DNA of 64,000 nt from Erwinia sp. E_sp_B01_1 (GTDB lineage: Bacteria > Pseudomonadota > Gammaproteobacteria > Enterobacterales > Enterobacteriaceae): contig NZ_CP142208.1 in NCBI RefSeq assembly GCF_036865545.1, positions 3,968,001 to 4,032,000 on the forward strand. The letters are read 5' to 3'. Of the stretch, positions 56,911 through 64,000 are shown in pieces. Position 1 is the stretch's first letter, and every line of letters begins with the position of its first letter. The notes under the pieces are model-generated. The model was not told the origin of the DNA. It saw only the letters and a program-made list of their open reading frames with translations, and searched no databases. The translations under genes were made by a program, and so were the position numbers.

Positions 56911-58112
56911 ATGCCTGATATTGCCGATCGTTTAAAAAACGTTACCGTTTCTGCCTCTGTAGCCATGACGCAAAAGGCCAGAGACCTTGCAGCCGGAGGC
57001 GTGCATGTCGTAGCGCTTTCGACTGGCGAGCCGGATTTCCCTACCCCTGTCCACGCTATTGAAGCCGCCCATGCCGCAGCTCTGGCAGGCGATACGCGAT
57101 ATCCACCGACTGACGGCACGCCGGCGTTAAGAAACGCTATCCGCAAGAAATTCCAGCGCGATAACAATCTGGATTACGACGTCAGCCAGATCCTGACGGC
57201 GGGGGAGCCAAACAGATTATCTTTAATGCCATGATGGCGACGATCAATCCCGGGGACGAAGTGATCATCCCTTCGCCATCATGGATAAGCTATGCCGACA
57301 TCGTGAAATTTGCCGGGGGGACGCCGGTGCCGGTTGCCTGCCCGCAGGAGAATGGCTTCAAACCTTATCCCGCCGATCTGGAAGCGGCGATCACCGATAA
57401 AACCAAATGGCTGCTGCTGAATTACCCCAGCAATCCCACCGGTTCCGTTGCCACCCGTAAAGAGCTTGAGGCCATTGGTGAGGTAATGTTGCGTTATCCG
57501 CAAATCTGGATCCTGACTGATGATATTTACGAGCATCTGATCTATGACGACGTTACCTTCTTTACGCTTGCCGAGGTGGAACCCCGCCTGATGGATCGTG
57601 TGCTGACGGTGAACGGCGTATCTAAAGCTTACTCAATGACCGGCTGGAGGCTGGGATTCTGCGGCGGCCCGCAGGCGTTGATCAAAGCGATGAGCAACGT
57701 AAATACTCAGAACAGCGGCGGAGTCACCACTCTGACTCAGGCCGCGGCCGTTGCCGTACTCGAAGGACCACAGGATTTACTGCAGGAACGCGCGGAAATA
57801 TATCGTCAGCGTCGCGATTATGTCCTGGAACGGCTCACCTCAGTGGAAGGGATCAGTTGCCATAAACCTCAGGGTGCGTTCTATCTTTTTGTGAATATCG
57901 CCGCGTTTATCGGCAAAACTACCGCTGGGGGTCGCCTCATCAGTAACGATGCAGACTTTGTGCTGGCTCTGATTGAAGAGCACCATGTGGTGACGGTACA
58001 GGGCGCGGCTTATGGCATGAGCCCTTACTTCCGCCTCTCTTATGCCACCAGTCTGGAAGTGTTGCAGGATGGCTGTGACCGCATCGCCGCCTTCTGCGCA
58101 GGGATCCGTTAA
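56911..58112 (+). pseudogene. Pyridoxal phosphate aminotransferase (AspC/AAT-I type), frameshifted
   Basis: Frame A starts MPDIADRLKNVTVSASVAM at 56911 and reads to ILTAGEPNR; frame B holds MMATINPGDEVIIPSPSWISY and the PLP lysine in VNGVSKAYSMTGWRLG, ending at 58112. Adding one G to GGGGG at 57201-57205 gives ILTAGGAKQIIFNAMMA, the expected family sequence, in about 400 residues. STGEPDFPTP and NYPSNPTG are aspartate/prephenate aminotransferase motifs. It faces the opposite way to the flanking Pxp genes; glutamate made from 5-oxoproline could be its amino donor. It reads as intact apart from one base. Confidence 0.88.
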
Positions 58113-58196
58113 AGGTAGAGATGAGTCAGAAATTACGGGCCGCTTATGCTGTCCGTATTTTTACTGATCTGGTATTACAACTAGATAACGACGCAT

Positions 58197-58230
58197 AAAA
58201 ACAGGGCAACTGAGAAATTGCCCTGTTTTT
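58197..58230. terminator. Bidirectional terminator between aminotransferase and pxpC
   Basis: AAAAACAGGGCAA and TTGCCCTGTTTTT are exact complements around an 8-nt loop, with U tracts on both strands; it serves the convergent aminotransferase (+) and pxpC (-). Confidence 0.92.
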
Positions 58231-58257
58231 ATGTTGTTCAGATGAAAGATTTAGTGA

Positions 58258-59244
58258 CTACAGGCCGACCACTTTTTTCAGCGGCAGGCAACTATTGCGA
58301 AGCCGTTCCAGCCAGCGGTTAACTTCAGCGGCAACGCGGATGGCTTCTCGTGAATCACTCTTCACCAGCTGGATAAACTGACCCGGCTGAACCTGGCCAA
58401 GCCGCCACAAATCTTCCTCAATGATCCCCGCCATTTTGGGATAGCCTCCGGCCGTATTCGCATCGCTGAGCTGGATGATAGGTTCGCCAGCAGGCGGCAC
58501 CTGCACAATGCCAGGCACCAGCCCGTAAGAGCGCATCTCCACTTCTTCGGAGGGAAAAATAGGCTCACCCGCAAGACGATAACCAGTGCGGTTACTTTGT
58601 AGCGATACCTGCCAGGCCTGCTGCCAGAATCGCTGATGATCGGCGGAGAACAGCTCATACTCCCCGGAAGGTATAGCCCGTAGCTGCACCAGCCCTTTTG
58701 CACTGGTGGGAAACACGGTGGCAAGAGCAACGCCCGGTGGCTCAATTCCCATGCCCTCTTCAGGCAAAGGCAGAGCTTGGGTATCGCCCAGAGGCAGCAG
58801 ATCCCCCTTCTGCAAGGAACGCCCCTGATGGCCGCCAAAATTACCCCGCAGCGCGGTGCTCCTCGATCCCATCACTACCGGGACATCAATACCGCCCGCT
58901 ACGCAAAGATAGCTGCGTGCGCCCTGGCGGGGGAAACGTAATTCCAGTTCCTGCCCTGCCCTGACGGAACACCCCCACCAGGGCGGCAACTCTTCACCAT
59001 CAAGCTGAGCACGGCAGTCAGCGCCGGTCAGAACAATACTGGTCTCCCGCAAAAATCGTACGCGGAAGGGAAAAAGCTGTATTTCAATACCGGCCGCATT
59101 TTCCTCGTTGCCCAGCAGAATATTACCTGCGCGTAACGCCAGCGGATCCATCACCCCACTAAGCGAAACGCCCATATGACGATAGCCACTGCGCCCCAGA
59201 TCCTGGACGGTATTCAGGGCACCGGTTTTCACGATTTCAATCAC
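58258..59244 (-). CDS. pxpC: 5-oxoprolinase subunit C (KipA family)
   Basis: 328 residues of the biotin-dependent carboxyltransferase / KipA fold. Motifs: ALNTVQDLGRSGYRHMGV at the N-terminus, LTGADCRAQLDG and SDANTAGGYPKMAGII near the C-terminus. It begins with GTG, overlapping the pxpB stop by 4 bp (GTGA). Works with PxpA and PxpB. Last gene of the binding protein-pxpB-pxpC operon. Confidence 0.93.
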   Translation of the reverse strand: MIEIVKTGALNTVQDLGRSGYRHMGVSLSGVMDPLALRAGNILLGNEENAAGIEIQLFPFRVRFLRETSIVLTGADCRAQLDGEELPPWWGCSVRAGQELELRFPRQGARSYLCVAGGIDVPVVMGSRSTALRGNFGGHQGRSLQKGDLLPLGDTQALPLPEEGMGIEPPGVALATVFPTSAKGLVQLRAIPSGEYELFSADHQRFWQQAWQVSLQSNRTGYRLAGEPIFPSEEVEMRSYGLVPGIVQVPPAGEPIIQLSDANTAGGYPKMAGIIEEDLWRLGQVQPGQFIQLVKSDSREAIRVAAEVNRWLERLRNSCLPLKKVVGL

Positions 59245-59948
59245 AGTTCTGTCCTTTCAGCTATGAACCGCACGCGGTCACCGGGAGCCATCAACGCGGG
59301 TTGCTCAGCCTGCGGGTCAAAGACATTCAGCTCGGCAAAGCCGATGGCGTTCCAGCCATTGGGCCCGGTGAGTGCTGATATCCCGGCCTGCGCTCCGCCA
59401 ATTGTCACCGTGCCTTTCAGCATATGCAGTGAAGGTACTTTCTTTCTTGGCGTGGCAAGAGTGGGATCAAGGCCATGCAGGTAGCCAAAACCGGGCGCGC
59501 TGCCCAGGGCGAATACGGTATAACTGCCCTGCGAATGGCGGCGGATCACTTCACGGGCACTCAGGCCGGTATGCTGGCAGACCGCCTGCAGATCGGTGGC
59601 ATGTTCACCACCGTAGATCACCGGAATAGTGATGAGTTTCCCCTGAGGATCGACAGAGCGGGCCTGTTCCCAACGCTCCTTCAGAAGCGTAATCGTCATC
59701 GCCTCACTGACCGGCGTTTGCCGGAATATAACCAGAAGATTAGTTACGCCAGGGATCAGAGATTCCACTTCAGGATGTGAGCTGAGTGAAGAGGCCAGCG
59801 ACCAAATCCGCCGTTGCGCTGGCAGATCAAAGTCACCGGGTGCCTCAACCAGCCAGGCACGGCTGCCGATGGTGGAAATCTTCACGCTGTCGCAGTTAAT
59901 CAAAGGCAAAGAAGCGCCCTCAGACGCCTCGCGAAACAGCATTGTCAT
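59241..59948 (-). CDS. pxpB: 5-oxoprolinase subunit B (KipI family)
   Basis: 235 residues. The C-terminal region has IPVIYGGEHATDLQAV and ALGSAPGFGYLHGLDP, and the TIGGAQAGISALTGPNGWNAIG stretch (given here in part) is the KipI-specific cyclophilin-like fold. In Bacillus KipI inhibits sporulation kinase A; in E. coli the homologue is PxpB. It starts 3 bp after the binding protein gene and overlaps pxpC. Confidence 0.93.
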   Translation of the reverse strand: MTMLFREASEGASLPLINCDSVKISTIGSRAWLVEAPGDFDLPAQRRIWSLASSLSSHPEVESLIPGVTNLLVIFRQTPVSEAMTITLLKERWEQARSVDPQGKLITIPVIYGGEHATDLQAVCQHTGLSAREVIRRHSQGSYTVFALGSAPGFGYLHGLDPTLATPRKKVPSLHMLKGTVTIGGAQAGISALTGPNGWNAIGFAELNVFDPQAEQPALMAPGDRVRFIAERTEL

Positions 59949-59951
59949 CAG

Positions 59952-60791
59952 TTATTCCAGAGGCTCGAATTTCAGGCTGGACAGTGGCTGGACCCTCTCT
60001 TCCCGCACCATTTTGTATTCGGTATTCGGGCCGATCCACGTATCCCAGATGTGATCAATGGTGCCATCATCATCCATGGTTTTCAGACTGGTGTTCACTT
60101 TTGCCAGCAACGCAGGCTCTTCTTTCTTCATGCCGACACCAATCGGCTCCAGCGCCATAGGCTCTTTAATCATGCCAAGCTCAATGCCATCTTTGCCCGC
60201 CTGAGAAATCATCTTGATGCCGGTCATGGTGTTGGTGACAAACCCTACCGCTTTATTCTGCTCCAGCGCCAGGAACGCAGAGGCCGTGTCCTGGAAAGTC
60301 ACCGCTTTAGCCCCTGCAAGGTGAATAGACTGTTCAGAGGTGGTGCCCTTGGTGGCGCTGATGCGTTTGCCTTTAAAGTCGGCGCGGCTTTTATCCGCAT
60401 TCGGCTTCTTGACCACCAGCATCTCTTTGGCAACGTAGTAAGGGTCGCTGAACTGGATCTGTTTGCCACGGGTTTTTGTATAGGCAAGATTAGCGACCAG
60501 GACGTCAGCACGACCGGTGGCTATCACCGCAATGCGGGCTTCAACAGAGGTGGGCATCAGGTTGAGCTTCAGTCCCATCTGCTTAGCCAGCGCAGTGCAG
60601 AGATCCACATCCATTCCCACCAGCTGGCGGGTTTTAGGGTCCGGAGAGGAAAACGGGGGAACATCTGAGTAAACAGCACAGTTCAGCTGCCCGCGAGCCT
60701 GAATATCTGACAGGGCATCAGCCTGCGCAGAAGAGAAAGCCATCATCACTGGCAGAGCCAGCATGGTGCAAGACAGTAACTTCAGTTTCAT
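59952..60791 (-). CDS. Amino-acid-type ABC substrate-binding protein
   Basis: 279 residues with a signal peptide ending SSAQA-DALSD and a family 3 binding domain (YSDVPPFSS, MDVDLCTALAKQMGLKL, DPYYVAKEMLVV). It is first of the operon with pxpB-pxpC, so the ligand is likely 5-oxoproline or a precursor. The permeases and ATPase that match it are 7 kb away at 51207-53399; no closer ones exist. Confidence 0.88.
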   Translation of the reverse strand: MKLKLLSCTMLALPVMMAFSSAQADALSDIQARGQLNCAVYSDVPPFSSPDPKTRQLVGMDVDLCTALAKQMGLKLNLMPTSVEARIAVIATGRADVLVANLAYTKTRGKQIQFSDPYYVAKEMLVVKKPNADKSRADFKGKRISATKGTTSEQSIHLAGAKAVTFQDTASAFLALEQNKAVGFVTNTMTGIKMISQAGKDGIELGMIKEPMALEPIGVGMKKEEPALLAKVNTSLKTMDDDGTIDHIWDTWIGPNTEYKMVREERVQPLSSLKFEPLE

Positions 60792-61098
60792 CAGTAAGTC
60801 CCCGGTATTTTTAGCCTGCGATGACTTTCGTCCCCTGGCTCAGGATGAGCAAATTAGGTGGTTCGGTTCTGTTTTGCTGCCTTCAGGCAACAACCCGACT
60901 ATATAAGCCCCATTTTGGCTTGTATAAGAGGGAAACCCTGTGTGGGGATATGTATTTTATATGACGGTATCTGCGCGAAATTCGTCCGGTGTTATAAGCA
61001 AAAACTATCCGGGCAGAGCGAAATTATCTTAACCCCCGGTATTCACACCCTCTAAGGTAACCCTGACTTTCGTCCCGCCAGCGTTAAAAGAAAGGGTA
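60792..61098. other. Divergent promoter region between binding protein and EamA genes
   Basis: No gene seen. It holds TATAAG motifs at 60902 and 60923 (the latter as GTATAAG; the first begins an imperfect inverted repeat TATAAGCC...GGCTTGTATA) and TATAAGCAAAA at 60993. These fit a LysR-type (Nac-like) regulator acting on both directions. Confidence 0.45.
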
Positions 61099-62022
61099 AT
61101 GATGAACTCCAGACTGGGTGTGTTGCTGAAATTATTGTCAGCGCTTTGTGCAACATTAATGCTTGCCTGCGTGAAAGGACTGGAAGGTAGCATCCCTACC
61201 GGAGAGGTTATTTTCTTTCGCTCCTTTGTCGCCCTGTTTCCGCTGCTGTTCTGGCTTAAGCTCCAGGGCAACATTTTGCCGCAGATTAAAACACGCAACC
61301 TGTTCGGCCATTTGATTCGGGGATTCTCCGGCACCGGCGGCATGTACTTCAACTATATGGCGCTGGTCTATATTTCTCTGGCAGACGCGACGGCCATCAG
61401 CTATGCCGCCCCACTGTTTACCGTGATTCTGGCTGCGCTGCTGTTAAAAGAGAGCGTAAGCGCTTCACGCTGGCTGGCGGTGGTTATTGGCTTTTCAGGG
61501 ATCCTGATTATGCTCTCGGCTTATCTCAGTGAGGGGGGATCGGTGCTGGCGGGAAGCGGAGTTGACCTGACTGCAGGACTTGGCATTCTGCTCGCGCTGA
61601 TGGCCGCCCTGTGCACCGCCGTTTCTCTGGTGCAGATTCGGTTCCTGAATGGCATTGAACATCCCGGCGCGATTGTCTTCTACTTTTCTTTGATGACCAT
61701 GCTGATTGGCCTTTCCACCCTTTTCTTTGGCTGGGTAGTGCCAGACCGGATGCAGCTTTTGCTGTTGGTGGGCTGTGGCTTCTTTGGGGGGATGGCGCAA
61801 ATCCTGGTTACGCTCAGCCTGCGCTATGCTGATGCCTCGCTGCTGGCCCCTTTTGACTACACCACGCTGGTCTGGTCAATGCTGATTGGCTACCTGTTCC
61901 TGAACAGTTTCCCTGGGATCCCGACCATAGCAGGCGCTGCAGTGGTGGCTGCAGCGGGGATCTTTACCGTCTGGAGCGAAAGACGCAGGCGCAAACTGAG
62001 TATTCTCCGCACGCTGACCTGA
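61099..62022 (+). CDS. EamA/DMT family transporter
   Basis: 307 residues with about ten membrane helices in two EamA repeats; RGFSGTGGMYFNYMALVYIS and SYAAPLFTVILAALLLKE mark the first repeat, PFDYTTLVWSMLIGYLF the second. Members export amino acids and other small metabolites. It is divergent from the binding protein operon. Substrate unknown. A second ATG at 61102 is possible. Confidence 0.87.
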   Translation: MMNSRLGVLLKLLSALCATLMLACVKGLEGSIPTGEVIFFRSFVALFPLLFWLKLQGNILPQIKTRNLFGHLIRGFSGTGGMYFNYMALVYISLADATAISYAAPLFTVILAALLLKESVSASRWLAVVIGFSGILIMLSAYLSEGGSVLAGSGVDLTAGLGILLALMAALCTAVSLVQIRFLNGIEHPGAIVFYFSLMTMLIGLSTLFFGWVVPDRMQLLLLVGCGFFGGMAQILVTLSLRYADASLLAPFDYTTLVWSMLIGYLFLNSFPGIPTIAGAAVVAAAGIFTVWSERRRRKLSILRTLT

Positions 62023-62041
62023 TGCCGCAAGGTCAGCCAGG

Positions 62042-63706
62042 CTACTCTGGCCGCCACCACCAGGCGGCTTCATAAGGTTTAAAAATGTGCGCTTCTGGCC
62101 GGTCGGGGGTGCTGGCGTAATTCCCCATTAATAATTGCCAGTGGGGAGAGGCGCTGATGCCTTCAGCCTGCCAGAGCAACGGCTCACGGCTGAGACTGGC
62201 AACCACCAGCAGAGACTGCCCCTGCCAGGTGCGCTGGTAGCACCAGAATGCCGGGTGCTCAGGTTGCAGATCCTGATAGTCTCCCAAAGTCAGCAGGGGG
62301 TAGCGTTTACGCAGGGCAATCAGCTGGCGATAGGTGTGGAAGACAGAATCGGGGTCGCCCTGTGCGGCTTCGGCATTGATAAGCGGATAATTCTGCGCGC
62401 AGCCAATCCAGGGTCGCCCAGTACTAAAGCCCGCATTCTCCGAAGCATCCCACTGCATGGGCGAGCGACCGTTATCACGGGATTTTCTGGCGAGGATCGC
62501 CAGAATGTCAGGAGCGTAGACGCCCTCCTCCGTTTTTTCGGCAAACATATTCAGGCTTTCCACATCACGATATTGATCGAGGCGGGTATACCCCGGACTG
62601 GTCATGCCAATCTCCTCCCCCTGAAAAATATACGGCGTGCCCTGCATGCCGTGTAACGTCATGGCCAGCATTTTGGCGGCAGGAACCCGCCACTCGCCTT
62701 CATCGCCAAAACGGGAAACGATGCGCGGCTGATCGTGGTTACACCAGAACAGCGCGTTCCAGGCGCGGTTATGCATTCCCTGCTGCCAGTGGTTGAAAAT
62801 CCGTTTCAGCTCCACAAAATCAGGTGCGGCGACCGTCCATTTCTCCCCCAGCGTGTAGTCGACTTTCAAATGGTGAAAATTAAAGGTCATCGAGAGTTCA
62901 CTGCCATCCTTTGCGGCGTACTGCTGGCAGTTCTCAAGCGTGGTGGAGGACATCTCTCCTACCGTCATCAGCCCCAGCGGCTGAAAGACATCACGGCTCA
63001 TTTCACGGAGATATTCATGAATAAAGGGGCCATCAGTATAAAAACGCCGGCCATCGCCCGTCTCATCCTCAGGCAGATCCTGATGCCTGGAGACCAGGTT
63101 GATCACGTCCAGCCGCAGGCCATCCACTCCTTTATCCGCCCAGAAGCGGCAGATTTTTTTTAGCTCTTCACGAACAGGAGGATGTTCCCAGTTCAGATCG
63201 GCCTGCTCCGGTGCATAGAGATGCAGGTAATACTGACCTCCAGGTTTCTCGAGCTGCCAGGCGGGGCCGCCAAACTTTGAACGCCAGTTATTCGGTAATG
63301 CTCTCGCGTGGCCTTCGCGCCAGATATAAAACGGACGGTAAGGACTCTGAGGACTGGCCGCTGCCTTGAACCAGGGGTGGTCAGTAGAGGTATGGTTAAA
63401 GACCATATCCATCACAATGCGTATCTGGCGACGGTGTGCCTCGGCCACCAGTTTTTCAAAATCGGCCAGGGTGCCGTAAGCGGGATCGATATCGCAATAG
63501 TCAGCCACGTCGTAGCCATTATCGACCTGGGGCGAAACATACACCGGCGTTAACCAGAGAGCATCAACGCCCAGCGCCTGCAGATAATCCAGCCGTTGGA
63601 TAACGCCATTGAGATCGCCGTGGCCATTGCCGGTGCTGTCCTGAAAACTCTTCGGGTAAATCTGGTAAATAACCCCGTTTTGCCACCAGGGAATAGGTTG
63701 GTTCAT
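62042..63706 (-). CDS. treC: Trehalose-6-phosphate hydrolase
   Basis: 554 residues of GH13. It splits trehalose-6-phosphate to glucose and glucose-6-phosphate. Catalytic Asp is in VDGLRLDVINL, the acid Glu in MTVGEMSSTT and the third carboxylate in WCNHDQPRIV. WWQNGVIYQIYPKSFQDS at the start is close to E. coli TreC (551). Located just downstream of treB, across a hairpin at 63733-63750. In E. coli treBC is at another chromosomal position, so this marks a local rearrangement relative to E. coli. Confidence 0.95.
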   Translation of the reverse strand: MNQPIPWWQNGVIYQIYPKSFQDSTGNGHGDLNGVIQRLDYLQALGVDALWLTPVYVSPQVDNGYDVADYCDIDPAYGTLADFEKLVAEAHRRQIRIVMDMVFNHTSTDHPWFKAAASPQSPYRPFYIWREGHARALPNNWRSKFGGPAWQLEKPGGQYYLHLYAPEQADLNWEHPPVREELKKICRFWADKGVDGLRLDVINLVSRHQDLPEDETGDGRRFYTDGPFIHEYLREMSRDVFQPLGLMTVGEMSSTTLENCQQYAAKDGSELSMTFNFHHLKVDYTLGEKWTVAAPDFVELKRIFNHWQQGMHNRAWNALFWCNHDQPRIVSRFGDEGEWRVPAAKMLAMTLHGMQGTPYIFQGEEIGMTSPGYTRLDQYRDVESLNMFAEKTEEGVYAPDILAILARKSRDNGRSPMQWDASENAGFSTGRPWIGCAQNYPLINAEAAQGDPDSVFHTYRQLIALRKRYPLLTLGDYQDLQPEHPAFWCYQRTWQGQSLLVVASLSREPLLWQAEGISASPHWQLLMGNYASTPDRPEAHIFKPYEAAWWWRPE

Positions 63707-63732
63707 AAAGCCGGCCTTATAAAAGGGTAAGC

Positions 63733-63750
63733 GGCCCGGGAAGCCGGGCC
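63733..63750 (-). terminator. Hairpin between treB and treC
   Basis: Stem GGCCCGG/CCGGGCC with loop GAAG, no U tract; likely a differential-stability hairpin inside the treBC operon. Confidence 0.5.
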
Positions 63751-63763
63751 AGAGAGGGAAAAG

Positions 63764-64000
63764 CTAAACCGGCAACTCGCCACGGCGCTCTTTGCGTTTG
63801 TAGACCAGCACGGTCAGCCCTAACGGAACCGCCACGGCCACCAGCATCGACAGCGAATAGATCGTCCAGAACTGCGGTTTGATCGACAGGATCCCCGGCA
63901 GGCCCCCCACGCCGATGCCGTTAGCGAGCACGCCGTTGAAGCCGCAAATCAGGCCGGCCAGCGCGGACCCCACCATGGCGCACACCATCGGAAAGCGATA
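63764..64000 (-). CDS. treB: PTS trehalose EIIBC component, C-terminal part
   Basis: The last 78 codons or so, running off the right edge. PMVCAMVGSALAGLICGF and GIGVGGLPGILSI match the C-terminal end of the IIC membrane domain of TreB, with two hydrophobic helices. TreB takes up trehalose as trehalose-6-phosphate for TreC. The upstream part, with IIB and most of IIC, is outside the window. Confidence 0.9.
   Translation of the reverse strand, partial: YRFPMVCAMVGSALAGLICGFNGVLANGIGVGGLPGILSIKPQFWTIYSLSMLVAVAVPLGLTVLVYKRKERRGELPV

Noticed and set aside
1..64000. CRISPR arrays, insertion sequences or prophage genes
   Set aside because: No regularly spaced repeats, transposase, integrase or phage structural frames were found.

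Overview
The window is Enterobacterales chromosome, most likely Erwiniaceae (Erwinia or Pantoea type). The reason is gene order: fbaA-pgk-epd-tktA-loiP, speB-speA, metK, galP, sprT-endA-rsmE-gshB-yqgE-ruvX, yggR/yggS-yggT-rdgB-hemW, yggN-yggL-trmB-mutY-yggX-mltC, speC and a tRNA-Phe identical in sequence to the E. coli one follow the E. coli 66-67 min backbone. Differences from E. coli are yggU missing between yggT and rdgB, and nupG replaced between mltC and speC. This is recognition from memory; no search was run.

Region 1 (1-25.8 kb) is housekeeping: glycolysis and pentose phosphate enzymes behind a Cra-type operator, polyamine synthesis (speA, speB), S-adenosylmethionine synthesis behind a MetJ box array, galactose uptake behind GalR and CRP sites, glutathione synthesis, rRNA and tRNA methylation, nucleotide sanitation and DNA repair. 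Region 2 (25.8-32.4 kb) has a small ParE-type toxin-antitoxin pair, a two-gene Tm-1-like operon with a divergent TetR regulator, ornithine decarboxylase speC with a candidate leader peptide, and tRNA-Phe.

Region 3 (32.4-61 kb), beyond tRNA-Phe, is accessory. It starts with an orphan polymorphic-toxin type 44 domain and a probable membrane-anchored immunity protein. Next comes a LacI-controlled sugar or glycoside catabolic locus (exported TIM-barrel protein, Gfo/Idh/MocA dehydrogenase, cytoplasmic TIM-barrel isomerase, NupG-like transporter); four copies of one 12-bp palindrome mark its two promoters. A LysR-linked operon follows, with a flavin monooxygenase, two AhpD/CMD proteins and an amino-acid-type ABC transporter. 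Then come a CaiF/GrlA-like regulator and a large autotransporter. Last is a 5-oxoproline (pyroglutamate) locus: PxpA, PxpB and PxpC, a degenerate AccB-like protein, an ABC transporter, an SDR enzyme, an aminotransferase and a Nac-like LysR regulator. Region 4 (61-64 kb) has an EamA transporter and the treBC trehalose genes.

Four reading frames are broken or displaced at homopolymers that look one base short: G5 in rsmE, the monooxygenase and the aminotransferase, and A7 at the autotransporter start. This could be genuine decay, slippage-based switching or assembly error, and it should be settled before these genes are called dead. No insertion sequence, prophage or CRISPR array was seen.
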